Assembly: GCA_030448225.1 (NCBI GenBank)
Contig: JAUJNJ010000079.1
Coordinates: 1-36,797, forward strand
Direction: 5' to 3'
DNA length: 36,797 bases
Source: Phycisphaerae bacterium
GTDB lineage: Bacteria; Planctomycetota; Phycisphaerae; Tepidisphaerales; Tepidisphaeraceae
Position numbers and translations under genes: made by a program
Shown here: piece by piece, positions 1 to 10,694 of the stretch
How positions within the stretch are numbered: position 1 is the first letter of the stretch
How the letters are laid out: each line of letters begins with the position of its first letter
The notes under the pieces: model-generated
Databases searched by the model: none
What the model was told of the DNA's origin: nothing
What the model saw: the letters and a program-made list of their open reading frames with translations, nothing else

Positions 1-353
1 AAGGCCGAGGCGTTCGCCTCGGCAAGGGTTGTCCCACGGCTCGCCGAACGGGGCCCGGGTCCGGTTCGCACAACCAAGGCCCAGGCCGTCCCCAAGGCAA
101 CGGCCCCCCGTCGAACCCCCCGTGCGTGTGCGCGGGGGGGGCGCCCCCACCCGGGGGGGGTGTGTGGGGGTGGGGGTGGGGGCGCGGGGGGGGGCCCCCC
201 CCCGCGGGGGGGGGGGGCGGGGGGGGGGGCCGGGGCGCCCGGGGGGGGGGCCCCCCGCCGCGGCATGCGGAGGGGACGCGGTGTGGCGCGACGGGGTCAG
301 CGATGTCGCCTTGTCGGTCGCGCGTCGACACTCCCGGTTCGGAGGGCACGGTC
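1..353. other. Upstream region with poly-G/C low-complexity tract
   Basis: No gene is supported here. Positions about 136-260 are almost pure G with short C blocks, including several runs of eight or more G. Open frames across it translate only to Gly/Pro/Arg/Ala and have no family resemblance. The tract ends about 95 nt before the DUF1800 start codon, so it could form G-quadruplexes in the promoter region. It could equally be a base-calling or assembly artefact close to a contig edge. Confidence 0.6.
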
Positions 354-2201
<1,848 letters not shown>

Positions 2202-2267
2202 CGCGGGCGCGATGAGACGCTTCGGTACGAGAAACCCCGCAGGCCCTCCGGCGGTGGAGCGACGATC

Positions 2268-3557
2268 ATGACCGGCATCTCCCGACGATTCGTGTTGAAG
2301 AACGGCGTCCTCGCGCTGGCGTGCGTCGGCGGGATCGGCGGCACCAACCCGCCGCTGCTCCAACGCGCCGCCCTGGCGGCCGGGCCGCCCGGGCGCAAGG
2401 GGAAGGTGCTGATCTGCGTCTTCCAGCGCGGCGCCGCCGACGGCCTCTCGGCCGTCGCGCCGTTCGGCGACCCGCACTACTACAAGCTCCGCAAGGAGAT
2501 CGCGATCGCGCCCCCGCGCCAAGGCGACGCCGACGCCGCGATCGACCTCGACGGGTTCTTCGGCCTCCACCGCACGCTGGCGCCGCTCGCCGAGATCTAC
2601 CGCGACGGCCGGCTCGCGGTCGTCCACGCGTGCGGCTCGCCGAACCCCACGCGGTCGCACTTCGACGCGCTGGACCTTTTGGAGGCGGGCGTCCGCGACG
2701 ACAAGTGGGTGCCGACGGGGTGGATCAACCGCGCGCTCGGCGCCGCGCCGGCGCGGGGGGCGCGCACGCCGCTCCGGGCGGTGTCGCTCACCGGGTCGCT
2801 CCCGCGCAGCCTGCACGGCGACCACGACGTGCTCGTGATCCCCGACCTCAAGACGTTCGGCGTCGCCGGCGCGGCGGCGTCCGCGGGCGGCGGCGCAGAC
2901 GCGGGCGGCGGGTTCGAGGGGCTGTACGAAGGGACCGTCGACGACGCGCTGCGCGGCGCGGGCAAGGAGTCGTTCGACGCGATGCGCCTGCTGAAAAACG
3001 TCGACCCCGCCCGCTACCGGCCCGCCGCCGGCGCCGACTACCCGGCCGACGCGTTCGGCCGGTCGCTCATGGGGATCGCGCAGCTCGTCAAGGCGGACGT
3101 CGGCGTGCAGGTCGCGTTCGCCGAGTCGCCGAACTGGGACACGCACGCGAACCAGGGCGGCGCCAGCGGCCAACTCGCCGGGCGGCTGAGCGACTTCGGC
3201 AAGGCGCTGGCCGCGCTGTACCGCGACCTCGGGGACCGCATGGCGGACGTGGTCGTGCTGACGATGACCGAGTTCGGCCGCAGCGTCCGCCAGAACGGCA
3301 ACCGCGGCACCGACCACGGCCACGGCGCCTGCTTCCTCGCCCTCGGCGGCGCGGTGCACGGCGGCCGCGTCCTCGGCGACTGGCCCGGCCTCGCCCCCGA
3401 ACAACTGTTCGACGGCCGCGACCTCGCCGTCACCACCGATTACCGCGGCGTCCTCGCCGAGGTCGCCCGCAAACACCTCGGCGCCGGCGACCTCGCCGCC
3501 GTCTTCCCCGGCTACGACGTTCAGCGGAAGAACGAGCGCGGGATCTTGCACGCCTGA
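2268..3557 (+). CDS. DUF1501 family Tat-exported protein
   Basis: A 429-residue DUF1501 protein. The family belongs to the alkaline-phosphatase/sulfatase-like superfamily, but its substrate is unknown. The N-terminus carries a twin-arginine signal (SRRFVLKNG followed by a short hydrophobic stretch to about residue 37), so the protein is probably exported folded. Recognisable blocks are VLICVFQRGAADGLSAV near residue 45, HACGSPNPTRSHFDALD near 118, and TEFGRSVRQNGNRGTDHGHG near 330, the last a conserved C-terminal block with possible metal ligands. The purine-rich GGTGGAG about 10 nt upstream is a plausible ribosome binding site. The frame is intact. It lies 66 nt after the DUF1800 gene and is probably cotranscribed with it. 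Confidence 0.93.
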   Translation: MTGISRRFVLKNGVLALACVGGIGGTNPPLLQRAALAAGPPGRKGKVLICVFQRGAADGLSAVAPFGDPHYYKLRKEIAIAPPRQGDADAAIDLDGFFGLHRTLAPLAEIYRDGRLAVVHACGSPNPTRSHFDALDLLEAGVRDDKWVPTGWINRALGAAPARGARTPLRAVSLTGSLPRSLHGDHDVLVIPDLKTFGVAGAAASAGGGADAGGGFEGLYEGTVDDALRGAGKESFDAMRLLKNVDPARYRPAAGADYPADAFGRSLMGIAQLVKADVGVQVAFAESPNWDTHANQGGASGQLAGRLSDFGKALAALYRDLGDRMADVVVLTMTEFGRSVRQNGNRGTDHGHGACFLALGGAVHGGRVLGDWPGLAPEQLFDGRDLAVTTDYRGVLAEVARKHLGAGDLAAVFPGYDVQRKNERGILHA

Positions 3558-3630
3558 TGGCGCACGTGCGACGGATGACATTCCCGCGTCGTCTTCGGGA
3601 ACACGTCTACTCCGCGTGTAGCGTGTCATC

Positions 3631-3720
3631 CCGAGGGGAGCGGTAACGACCCGACCCATCTCGGGACGGGAACACGCGCCGTTCACCAGCCCGAGATGGG
3701 TCGTCGCTGTCGCTCCTCGG
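3631..3720. repeat. Long imperfect inverted repeat downstream of the DUF1501 gene
   Basis: The left arm (3631-3666, starting CCGAGGGGAGCGG and ending CCCATCTCGGGA) pairs with the right arm (3690-3720, starting CCCGAGATGGGTCG and ending CGCTCCTCGG) around a loop of about 23 nt. Arms of 31-36 nt differ by a few bases. There is no T-run after it, so it is a poor intrinsic terminator. It has the look of a dispersed palindromic repeat of the kind found between genes in several bacterial phyla. No gene is recognised in 3558-3878; this repeat is its main content. Confidence 0.75.
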
Positions 3721-3878
3721 CATGGCGGTCTTTCGCGTCGAGCGCTACACCTCAAGTTGACGCGCTCGATCGACCGTCACAAACGTGGGTGCCGTCCCGC
3801 AGCACCGAGAGTCGCGTGTCGTGCGGACCCTCGGTTCCGCCTACACTTCGCCGGTGGCGTGCGCGGAGGTGCTGGCGG

Positions 3879-4705
3879 ATGAGTTTCCCGGTGGAGAAAG
3901 ACGTGCGGCGGCTGGAGCCGTCGCTCCCGTTCAAGGCGCCGCGGAAGGTGCGGCCGAAGGGGGGACGTTGGACGCTGCTGCGCCGGCGCGTCCTGCCGCC
4001 CGCGCTGTTCCTTCTCATCGGGCTCGCCTGGCTGCTGCTGATCTTCCCGCAGGTCAAGGCCGGCATTGACGAGCGGCGGCAGGCGGCCCACGTCGCGCGC
4101 AACGGCACCTTCGAGACGGCCGCCGGCACGGTGGCGGCGCTGGAGATCGAGCGCGCCAAGACCGGCAAGGCGCGGACCCGGCGTCACGTCGTGCGTTACA
4201 CCTTCGGCCCGCCGGAAGCGCGCACGACCGTCTTCGAGACGGTCCCGCAGGCGCTGTTCGGCCGATTGCGGGAGGGCGGCCCGGTCGAGGTGAAGATCTG
4301 GCGGCTCGGGCCGGCGCAGGTCATGCGGCTGGCGGGGAACGAGCCGCGCGAGGTCGCGTGGTGGGAGCTGGCGCTGCTCGTCCTGTCGCTCTCGGGCGCG
4401 GCGGTCGTCGCGTACCTGCTGCTGCGGGGGATCCGAACCGTCGTGGTGATCGAGCGGAACCTCGTGGCCGACGGGACGGCGGCGGTCGGGAAGATCACGC
4501 TCGTCCGCCCGCCGCGCGGCCGGCGCCGCCGGGCCGTCGCGCGGTACGAGTTCCACGCCAAGCCCGGCCCGCCGGTCGCGGGAGAGACCCGCCTGCCGCG
4601 CGCGGCACCACGCTCGAGGTGGGCGACCCGCTCGTGATCCTGTTCGACCCGGCCCGGCCGCGTCGGAACGTGGCCTACCGCTTCTCGCACTACGAGGCCG
4701 CCTGA
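3879..4705 (+). CDS. DUF3592-like membrane protein (one frameshift)
   Basis: A protein of about 275 residues with two predicted membrane segments (PPALFLLIGLAWLLLIF near residue 45 and ELALLVLSLSGAAVVAYLLL near 165). Each is followed by a beta-rich soluble part. The pattern of a sequence ending RRHVVRYTFGPPE and a late LEVGDPLVILFDPARPRRN resembles DUF3592 proteins, whose function is unknown. The start ATG has GGAGG 9 nt upstream (3865-3869). The frame breaks near 4600 inside GCCGCGCGCGGC, and a one-base deletion there would explain it. The true C-terminus then follows in another frame and stops at 4705. The family call rests on motif memory only. Confidence 0.7.
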
Positions 4706-4763
4706 GTGGACGGTTCCGCTCGGGGGCGCGACGCGTGACTCGGCGGGAGCAGCTCGGCGACCC

Positions 4764-4780
4764 GCGGCCCTGCGGGCCGC
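4764..4780. repeat. Perfect 17-nt GC palindrome, copy 1 of a repeat family
   Basis: GCGGCCC-TGC-GGGCCGC lies in the 134-nt gap between the DUF3592-like gene and the radical SAM gene and is followed by GCGCAAACG. Its core matches elements at 29189-29225 (upstream of gatB) and 34764-34804 (inside radA). Confidence 0.6.
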
Positions 4781-4839
4781 GCGCAAACGTTGCCGCGCGT
4801 CTGTCCGCTTCGCCGGCGCCCACGTAGACTGGTGACGTC

Positions 4840-6528
4840 GTGCCGGACATCGTCCTCACCACCCTCAACGCCAAGTACGCCCACGCCGCGTTCGGCCTGC
4901 GCTACCTGATGGCGAACCTCGGCCCGTTGCGCGAGCGGGCGGCGATCCTCGAGTTCGACATCGCCGTGCGGTCGACCGACGCGCTGGAGGCGATCCTGGC
5001 GCGCGAGCCGCGGATCGTCGGCGTCGGCGTCTACATCTGGAACGCCGAGCAATCGCTCCGCCTCGTGGCCGACCTGAAACGCGTGCGGCCGGACGTGATC
5101 GTCGTCGTCGGCGGCCCGGAGGTGAGCCACGAGACCGACCGGCAGGAGATCGCCCGCCTCGCCGACTACGTCATCACCGGCGAGGCCGACCTCGCGTTCG
5201 CCGAGTTGTGCGGCAAGCTCCTGTCCGGCTCCCGCCCGCTGATGAAGGTGATCGCGGCGGACCTGCCGGAGTTTGGGGAGGACGCGACGGAGGGGGAGGA
5301 AGCGACGGAGCGACGAAGGGACGAAGCGACGAAGGGGGAGACGGCGGGGCGGCGCTGCGGCGACGGAACCCCGGGCGGGGAAGAGGCGCCAATCTCCCTC
5401 CCCTCCGTCGCTCCGTCGCATCGTCGCTCCGTCGCTCTCCCCTACTCCCTCTACACCGACGAGGACGTCGCCCGGCGGGTCATCTACGTGGAGGCGTCGC
5501 GCGGGTGTCCGTTCAAGTGCGAGTTCTGCCTGTCGTCGCTCGACGTGCCGGTGCGGAACGTGCCGCTCGACGCGTTCCTCGGCGAGATGGGGACGTTGCT
5601 CGACCGCGGCGTCGAGCGGTTCAAGTTCGTCGACCGCACGTTCAACCTCAACCTGAACATCAGCCGCTCGATCCTGGAATTCTTCCACGCGCGTTACCGG
5701 CCGGGCCTGTTCCTGCACTTCGAGATGATCCCCGACCGCCTGCCCGAGGCGCTGCGCGAGCCGATCCGCCGGTTCCCGCCGGGCGCGCTGCAGTTCGAGG
5801 TGGGGATCCAGACGTTCGACCCGGACGTGTCGCGGCGCATCAGCCGGCGGCAGGACTACGCGAAGCTCGAGGACAACCTCCGCTTCCTCCGCGACCAGAC
5901 CGGCGTCCACGTGCACGCGGACCTGATCGTCGGCCTGCCGGGGGAAGACGTCGATCGCTTCGCCGCCGGCTTCGACCGGCTCGTGGCGCTGCGGCCGCAC
6001 GAGATCCAGGTGGGGATGCTCAAGCGGCTGCGCGGCACGCCGATCGTGCGGCACGACGCCGAGTGGGGGATGGTCTACAGCCCGCACCCGCCGTACGAGG
6101 TGCTGCGAACGGGCCACGTCGACTTCGCCACGATGCAGCGCCTCCGCCGCTTCAGCCGGTACTGGGACCTCGTCGCCAACAGCGGCAACTTCCCGCGCAC
6201 GCTGCCGCGCCTGTGGGGCGACGGCTCGCCGTTCGCGGCGCTGCTCGCGCTGAGCGACTGGCTCCACGCCCGCGAGGGCCGGAGCCACGCGATCGCGCTG
6301 GGGCGCCTCGCCGAATTGTTGTTCGAGCATCTTACGAAAGAGCGAAAGCTCGACCCACGCGACGTCGCCCCCGCGCTGTGGGACGACGTCCGCGAGAACG
6401 GCCGCCGCGACGGGCCGGAGTTCCTCCGACCGCACCTGCCGGAGTCGGCCTTTCGCGAGCAGCGCCGCCGGGTCGTCGCGACGAGTTTGCCGACGCGCCA
6501 GGCGCGACACTTGCAGTCGCCGACGTGA
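4840..6528 (+). CDS. B12-binding domain radical SAM protein (DUF4080 type)
   Basis: A 562-residue protein, likely a cobalamin-dependent radical SAM enzyme with unknown substrate. Residues 1-140 form a B12-binding-like Rossmann domain ([17 protein letters not shown] at the start, [12 protein letters not shown] near 90). The radical SAM core follows, with the iron-sulfur cluster cysteines C223, C227 and C230 in GCPFKCEFC. The C-terminal DUF4080 region ends in PTRQARHL, typical of this subfamily. The start is GTG at 4840; I see no better upstream start. Between residues about 147 and 200 there is a low-complexity Glu/Arg/Thr-rich insert ([14 protein letters not shown] and onward) encoded by an inverted repeat and not expected in the family. 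The flanks (VIAADLPEF and [10 protein letters not shown]) read as if they were originally adjacent. The gene is otherwise intact. Confidence 0.9.
   Translation: MPDIVLTTLNAKYAHAAFGLRYLMANLGPLRERAAILEFDIAVRSTDALEAILAREPRIVGVGVYIWNAEQSLRLVADLKRVRPDVIVVVGGPEVSHETDRQEIARLADYVITGEADLAFAELCGKLLSGSRPLMKVIAADLPEFGEDATEGEEATERRRDEATKGETAGRRCGDGTPGGEEAPISLPSVAPSHRRSVALPYSLYTDEDVARRVIYVEASRGCPFKCEFCLSSLDVPVRNVPLDAFLGEMGTLLDRGVERFKFVDRTFNLNLNISRSILEFFHARYRPGLFLHFEMIPDRLPEALREPIRRFPPGALQFEVGIQTFDPDVSRRISRRQDYAKLEDNLRFLRDQTGVHVHADLIVGLPGEDVDRFAAGFDRLVALRPHEIQVGMLKRLRGTPIVRHDAEWGMVYSPHPPYEVLRTGHVDFATMQRLRRFSRYWDLVANSGNFPRTLPRLWGDGSPFAALLALSDWLHAREGRSHAIALGRLAELLFEHLTKERKLDPRDVAPALWDDVRENGRRDGPEFLRPHLPESAFREQRRRVVATSLPTRQARHLQSPT
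5278..5445. repeat. Inverted-repeat insert inside the radical SAM gene
   Basis: The left, purine-rich arm (about 5299-5340, units such as GCGACGGAGCGACGAAGG) pairs imperfectly with the right, pyrimidine-rich arm (about 5397-5438, CCTCCGTCGCTCCGTCGC and onward). The arms are about 42 nt with a central part of about 56 nt. The whole segment stays in frame and adds roughly 50 residues of charged low-complexity sequence just before the cluster-binding loop of the host protein. Confidence 0.75.
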
Positions 6529-6738
6529 CCATCGTTCGTGCCCGCCGGGCGCGAGATCAGATGCTCCGATCGGCGGTGTCGCACGGACGACGCGGCGAGA
6601 GATATGCGAGGCTTGAGCAACGGGCGCACCGGCGCATCGTCGACAGCCGACCATGTCGTTGAACTGGGATGCGAGCGCTATGCGAGCGAAACGGAGCGCG
6701 GGACTAACCGATTTCTCCCGTTCGTCGATCCCGCGACC

Positions 6739-9231
6739 TCACCCGCGCCCCGCGAGGCTCGCCACCACCTTCGCCAGTTCGGCCGGCTCGACCGGCTTTG
6801 GCACGTGCATCTGGAAGCCCTCGTTGAGCGCCCGGCGGCGGTCGTCGCGGGCGGCGAAGGCGGTCAGGGCGACGGCGGGGAGCGGGAGGTCGACGTTCAG
6901 CGCGTCGGCGCCCGCGCCGCCGGGGAGGCCGCGGCGCTCGGACTCCATCGCGCGGACCTGGCGGATGAGCGAGTAGCCGTCCTCGCCGGGCATGCCGATG
7001 TCGCTCAGCAGCACGTCGGGCCACCCGGTGCGGATCGACCGCATCGCCTCGGCGGCGCTGGCGGCGACCGTCACGTCGGCGCCGCACCGGCGGAGCAGGC
7101 TGCCGAGCACCTCGCGCGCGTCCGGCTCGTCGTCGACGACGAGCACCTGCACGCCGTCGAGCTGCGCCCGCGGGTCCGGCCGGGCGTCGCCCGCGGCGTT
7201 GCCCGGGCCGCCGCCGTCCCCGTCGTCGGCGCCGCGCCGCGGTTCGGCCGGGGCGCTCGGCGTGGCGACGGCGGCGGCGGCGGCGGGGAGGGTGACGGTG
7301 AACGTAGCGCCGCGGCCCTCGCCGGCGCTGTCGGCGCGGACGGTGCCGCCGTGCAGTTCGTCGAGGTGCTTCACGATCGCCAGCCCGAGCCCCAGCCCGC
7401 CGTGCGCCCGCGTGCTCGACGCGTCCGCCTGGCGGAAGCGGCTCGAACACGTGCGGCAGGAACTCGGCGTTGATCCCGCGGCCGCTGTCGCTCACCTCGA
7501 TCGCCACCGTGCGGCCGGGCGCGGTACGCGCGGATGGCGACGCGGCCGCCCTCGGGCGTGAACTTCACCGCGTTGGTCAACAGGTTCCACACGACCTGCT
7601 GCAGGCGGTCGGGGTCGCCGACGATGTGCAGCCCGCGCCCGGGCGCCGGCGTCGGCGCCGACCGCGATCGCGTTGCTGACGCCGGTGAACTCCAGCCGCA
7701 CGCCCTTGGCCTCGGCGGCGGGGCGGACGGCGTCGAGCGCGGCGTCGATCAGCGGCGCGAGCGTCGTCGCCCGCGGCGTGATCTTCAGGTGCCCGCGGAT
7801 GATCCGCGACACGTCCAGCACGTCGTCGATGATCCGCGCGCCGCGCCCGCGCGTTGCGGCTCGACGGCCTCCATCGCGTGGGCGAACGACTCGGCGTCGA
7901 GCAGCCCGTCCTTCATCAGGTAGGCCCACCCCAGGATCGCGTTCAGCGGCGTGCAGCTCGTGGCTGACGACCGCGAGGAACTCGTCCTTCAGCCGGCTCG
8001 CCTCCTGCGCCTCGGCGTAGAGGCGCGCCGACGATCGACATCGCGACGCGGCGGGCCAGCCGCCTCGGCCAGTTCCACGTCGTCGCCCGTAATCGCGATC
8101 GGCCGCGGTCGAGAGGAACGTCAGCACGCCCATCAGCCGGCCGTGCACCGACAGCGGTACGCTCACGGCCCACCGCACGTCCTGCCCGAGCAGCAGGCCG
8201 CGGTAGGCGTCGGCCGGCGGCGCACCGTTGATCCCGGAAGGCAGGGACGGCGGCGGGCTGAGTCGCAGGACCTCGGCCTCGCCGGCGCGCACGACGCGGG
8301 CCGGCCCGACGCGCCGGCGCCGGGCACGGCGTCGGCCAGGGCGGCGGCGAGGTCGGGCCGGGCGGCGCGTGGCCGCGCCGCGCGCGGCGCAGCGGGCGGC
8401 CATCGACCTTTCCGCCCCCGGTGGCGGCGGCGGTGGCGTCTGCATCGGCGGCGTCGCGCGGCTTGGCGGCGTCGTCGTCGCCGGGCTCGATCAGGTCGAT
8501 CAGGCAGCGCACGCGAAGTCGGGCACCGCCAGCCGGGCGACGGCATCGAGCGTGGCGCCGTAGTCGAACGACGAGGCGAGCACCTTGCCCGCCTCGGCCA
8601 GGAACGTGCTGCGGGCGCGGCTCGGCGGCGGCGCGGGCGACCTCGGCCTCGGCGGGCGACGTCCGACTCGCCGCGGGCCGCCTGCTCGCGGGCGAGCAGG
8701 TCGTCGCGGCTCGGCGAGCCGCGCCCTTGCGGTTGCCGTTGAGCCAACTGATCAGCAGCCGCGACCGACCCGAAGAGCCCGACCTGCACGAAGTCCGACA
8801 CCTGGCTGAACTGGCGGATGAGCGACGGCGAGAAGAACGTGTCGATCGCCCAGACCGCCAGCGCGGTCGCCACCAGGCCTGGCCCCAGCCCGCCGTACCA
8901 CGCGCTGATCATCACCGCCGCGTAGAACAGCCGCGTACGTGTTGCGGCTGAGGATCATGTGATAGAACGACAGCGTCAGCAGGATCGCCACGAGCACCGA
9001 CGCGACGGCCAGGCCGTATCGCAGCGTCCAGCCCTTGGGGCACCCCGAGTGCCCCCAAACGTGGCGCGGAGCCGCGCGCGCGCCCCGCCGCCGCCGCTCG
9101 CGGTTCGCCGCTGCGCGTCCGGCCGCGCCCAGCGCGTCGGAGATCGCCTGCCCGAGCCGCGTCGTCCGCGCGCCCGCGGCGTCGCCATTTCCGGTGGATT
9201 GTCCGTGCAGTGGATGAAGTGACCTGAGCAT
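6739..9231 (-). CDS. Hybrid sensor histidine kinase, DUF4118-GAF-HisKA-HATPase-REC (multiple frameshifts)
   Basis: Fragments in all three minus frames assemble into one hybrid kinase of about 830 residues. Order from the N-terminus: a basic cytoplasmic stretch; a DUF4118 membrane module ([20 protein letters not shown], then [20 protein letters not shown]); a linker; a GAF domain ([19 protein letters not shown] near 8150); a HisKA domain with FLAVVSHEL (phospho-acceptor His codon 7960-7962); HATPase N-box [15 protein letters not shown] and G1 VSDSGRGI; and a C-terminal receiver ([35 protein letters not shown]). The phosphorelay domains are soluble and the DUF4118 part anchors it in the membrane. 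DUF4118 is best known from KdpD, but no kdp genes are here. At least four frame changes occur; one sits just after SHEL, where [10 protein letters not shown] is expected. The chosen start is the ATG at 9231, with no strong ribosome site. No output regulator is adjacent, so its partner is unknown. Confidence 0.85.
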
Positions 9232-9536
9232 GCCCGCGTCCCGCGTGTTGCCCTGCCTCCCACGGCAGGGGCACCGCCCGCACGCCCGCGGGGTCGCCGC
9301 CCAAGGCGAACCCCACGGCGCGCGTCATCGTCGAGCGACGCAACCCATGGTGACTGCCGCCACCTCCCCCGCGTCATGGGCCCCGTGGCGGCCACCCGAT
9401 TCCCTACCCGATCAGCCCCGGAACTTCCCGCGCCCGGACCGGCGCGCGTCACGTCCTGCCCCGTCCCGTGCCGCCCGGCCGTTTTTCCCTGTCCCGCGTT
9501 ACCCGCCGCCGGCCCGTCAAAACCAGTACCGTCCCG
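9232..9536. other. Intergenic gap with a 20-nt-period duplication
   Basis: This gap lies upstream of the kinase and downstream of the prepilin-like gene, both on the minus strand. I see no gene, promoter or terminator. Its only notable content is a direct repeat at the edge of the prepilin stop codon, listed separately. Confidence 0.5.
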
Positions 9537-9548
9537 TCAAAACCAGTA
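9513..9548. repeat. Direct repeat at the 3' end of the prepilin-like gene
   Basis: CCCGTCAAAACCAGTA occurs at 9513-9528 and again at 9533-9548, a period of 20 nt. The inner copy contains the stop codon of the prepilin-like gene (YYYWF-stop). The outer copy repeats the YWF-stop sequence just beyond it, as expected for a small tandem duplication. Confidence 0.85.
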
Positions 9549-10413
9549 GTAGTACAGCGGCTCGATGCGGAGCGACGCGTTGCTGGTCCGCTGGTCGGGC
9601 TGGTCGTCCAGCCCCACCTCCGCGGCCGGCACCCACTCGACGCGGCCGTCGGAGTACGCGCGGTGTTGGCCGGCGAGGCCCTTGCGCTGTCGAGCGTGAG
9701 CGACGTGGGACCTGGGCCGACCGCGCCAGCGCGTGCGCGTACGACCACGCGCGCCGCCGCTCGCCGTCCAGTGCACGTCGTCGGCCCAGAGCACGCCGGC
9801 GGCGGGGTTGCGGCGGCTCGCGGCGCGGCCGGGCCGCAGCACTTCCACCCGCAGGCCCAGTGTCGACAGGATGCGGCCGGTGGTCGACGAGGCGGCCGCG
9901 GCGGCGTCGACGCCGCCGAAGTAGGCGTAGCCGGTGTAGAAGCTCGGCGTCGTGGAGTTCAGCGATAGCAGGTCGTCGCGCGCGGGCTCGGCGTCCTCGA
10001 CCATCGGGCACTGCAACATCGGCGGCAGCGACGAGGCCGCGAGCGTCGCGTCCAGCCGCCGGCACCTGCAGGTACCGGCACATCGCGTTCAGGAGCGACG
10101 CGTCGACGTTCTGCGGCAGCGCGACGTCGGCGAGGCTCGGCGGATCGATCATCGTCGTGTCGATCAACTCGCCGGCGGGGTCGGCGCCGTCGCGGCGTGC
10201 GGTCGGGCGCTGGCCGAGCGCCGGGTCGTCCTCGTGGTCCATCCGGTACGAAGTGGAGGCCACGACGAGGGCGCGCAGGCGGCTGGTGCAGACGGTGTTC
10301 ATCGCCACCTGCCGCACCCGCGACACGAGCGGAACGAGCACCGCCAGCAGCACCGCGCACAGCGCGAGGCAGACCAGCAGCTCGACCAGCGTGAATCCTT
10401 TTCGACCCGCCAT
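9537..10413 (-). CDS. Prepilin-type N-terminal cleavage/methylation protein (frameshifted)
   Basis: A pseudopilin-like protein of about 290 residues. The N-terminus MAGRKG/FTLVELLVCLALC is a canonical type IV prepilin leader: cleavage after the Gly, Phe at +1 and Glu at +5, followed by a hydrophobic helix to about residue 30. The C-terminal part includes HRAYSDGRVEWVPAAE, similar to the His/Asp-Gly block near the end of DUF1559-type planctomycete proteins, and ends YYYWF. Middle segments (LLSLNSTTPSFYTGYAYFGG) lie in another frame; at least two indels are needed, near 10065 and 9700. The ATG at 10413 is chosen because it starts the leader peptide. A promoter candidate lies about 60 nt upstream. 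The proteins probably decorate or assemble a type II secretion or pilus-like structure; the exact role is unknown. Confidence 0.82.
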
Positions 10414-10472
10414 TTGCCCGATCAGGTGGGGGGAGAAACGCACCGGCCCATCCGTGGCCCGGTTCGCCGAAC

Positions 10473-10500
10473 ACCTTAGCGTTTGGGTCCGACCTTGCAA
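10473..10500 (-). promoter_or_regulatory. Candidate sigma70-type promoter for the prepilin-like gene
   Basis: On the minus strand TTGCAA (10495-10500) and TAAGGT (10473-10478) are 16 nt apart, and the gene starts about 60 nt downstream. Both boxes match the consensus only partly. Confidence 0.4.
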
Positions 10501-10694
10501 TCGGATTTGTACCTAACGGACGGCCGCCCGCGCCGCACGCGCGGCAACCCCCGGCGAACGCGCGACATGCGCATCAGAAAATTGCCGCGCGTTCCCAGAC
10601 CGGCATCGATCCCGCGGCCGCGCCCCGCGACCGGTCGGGTGGCACGCGACAGGTTTTCGACGACGATCTTCGACGACGCGCGCTGCGGGGCCAG

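Noticed and set aside
5278..5445. A CRISPR-like or minisatellite array in the radical SAM gene
   Set aside because: The units are degenerate and arranged as two inverted arms, without regular spacers.
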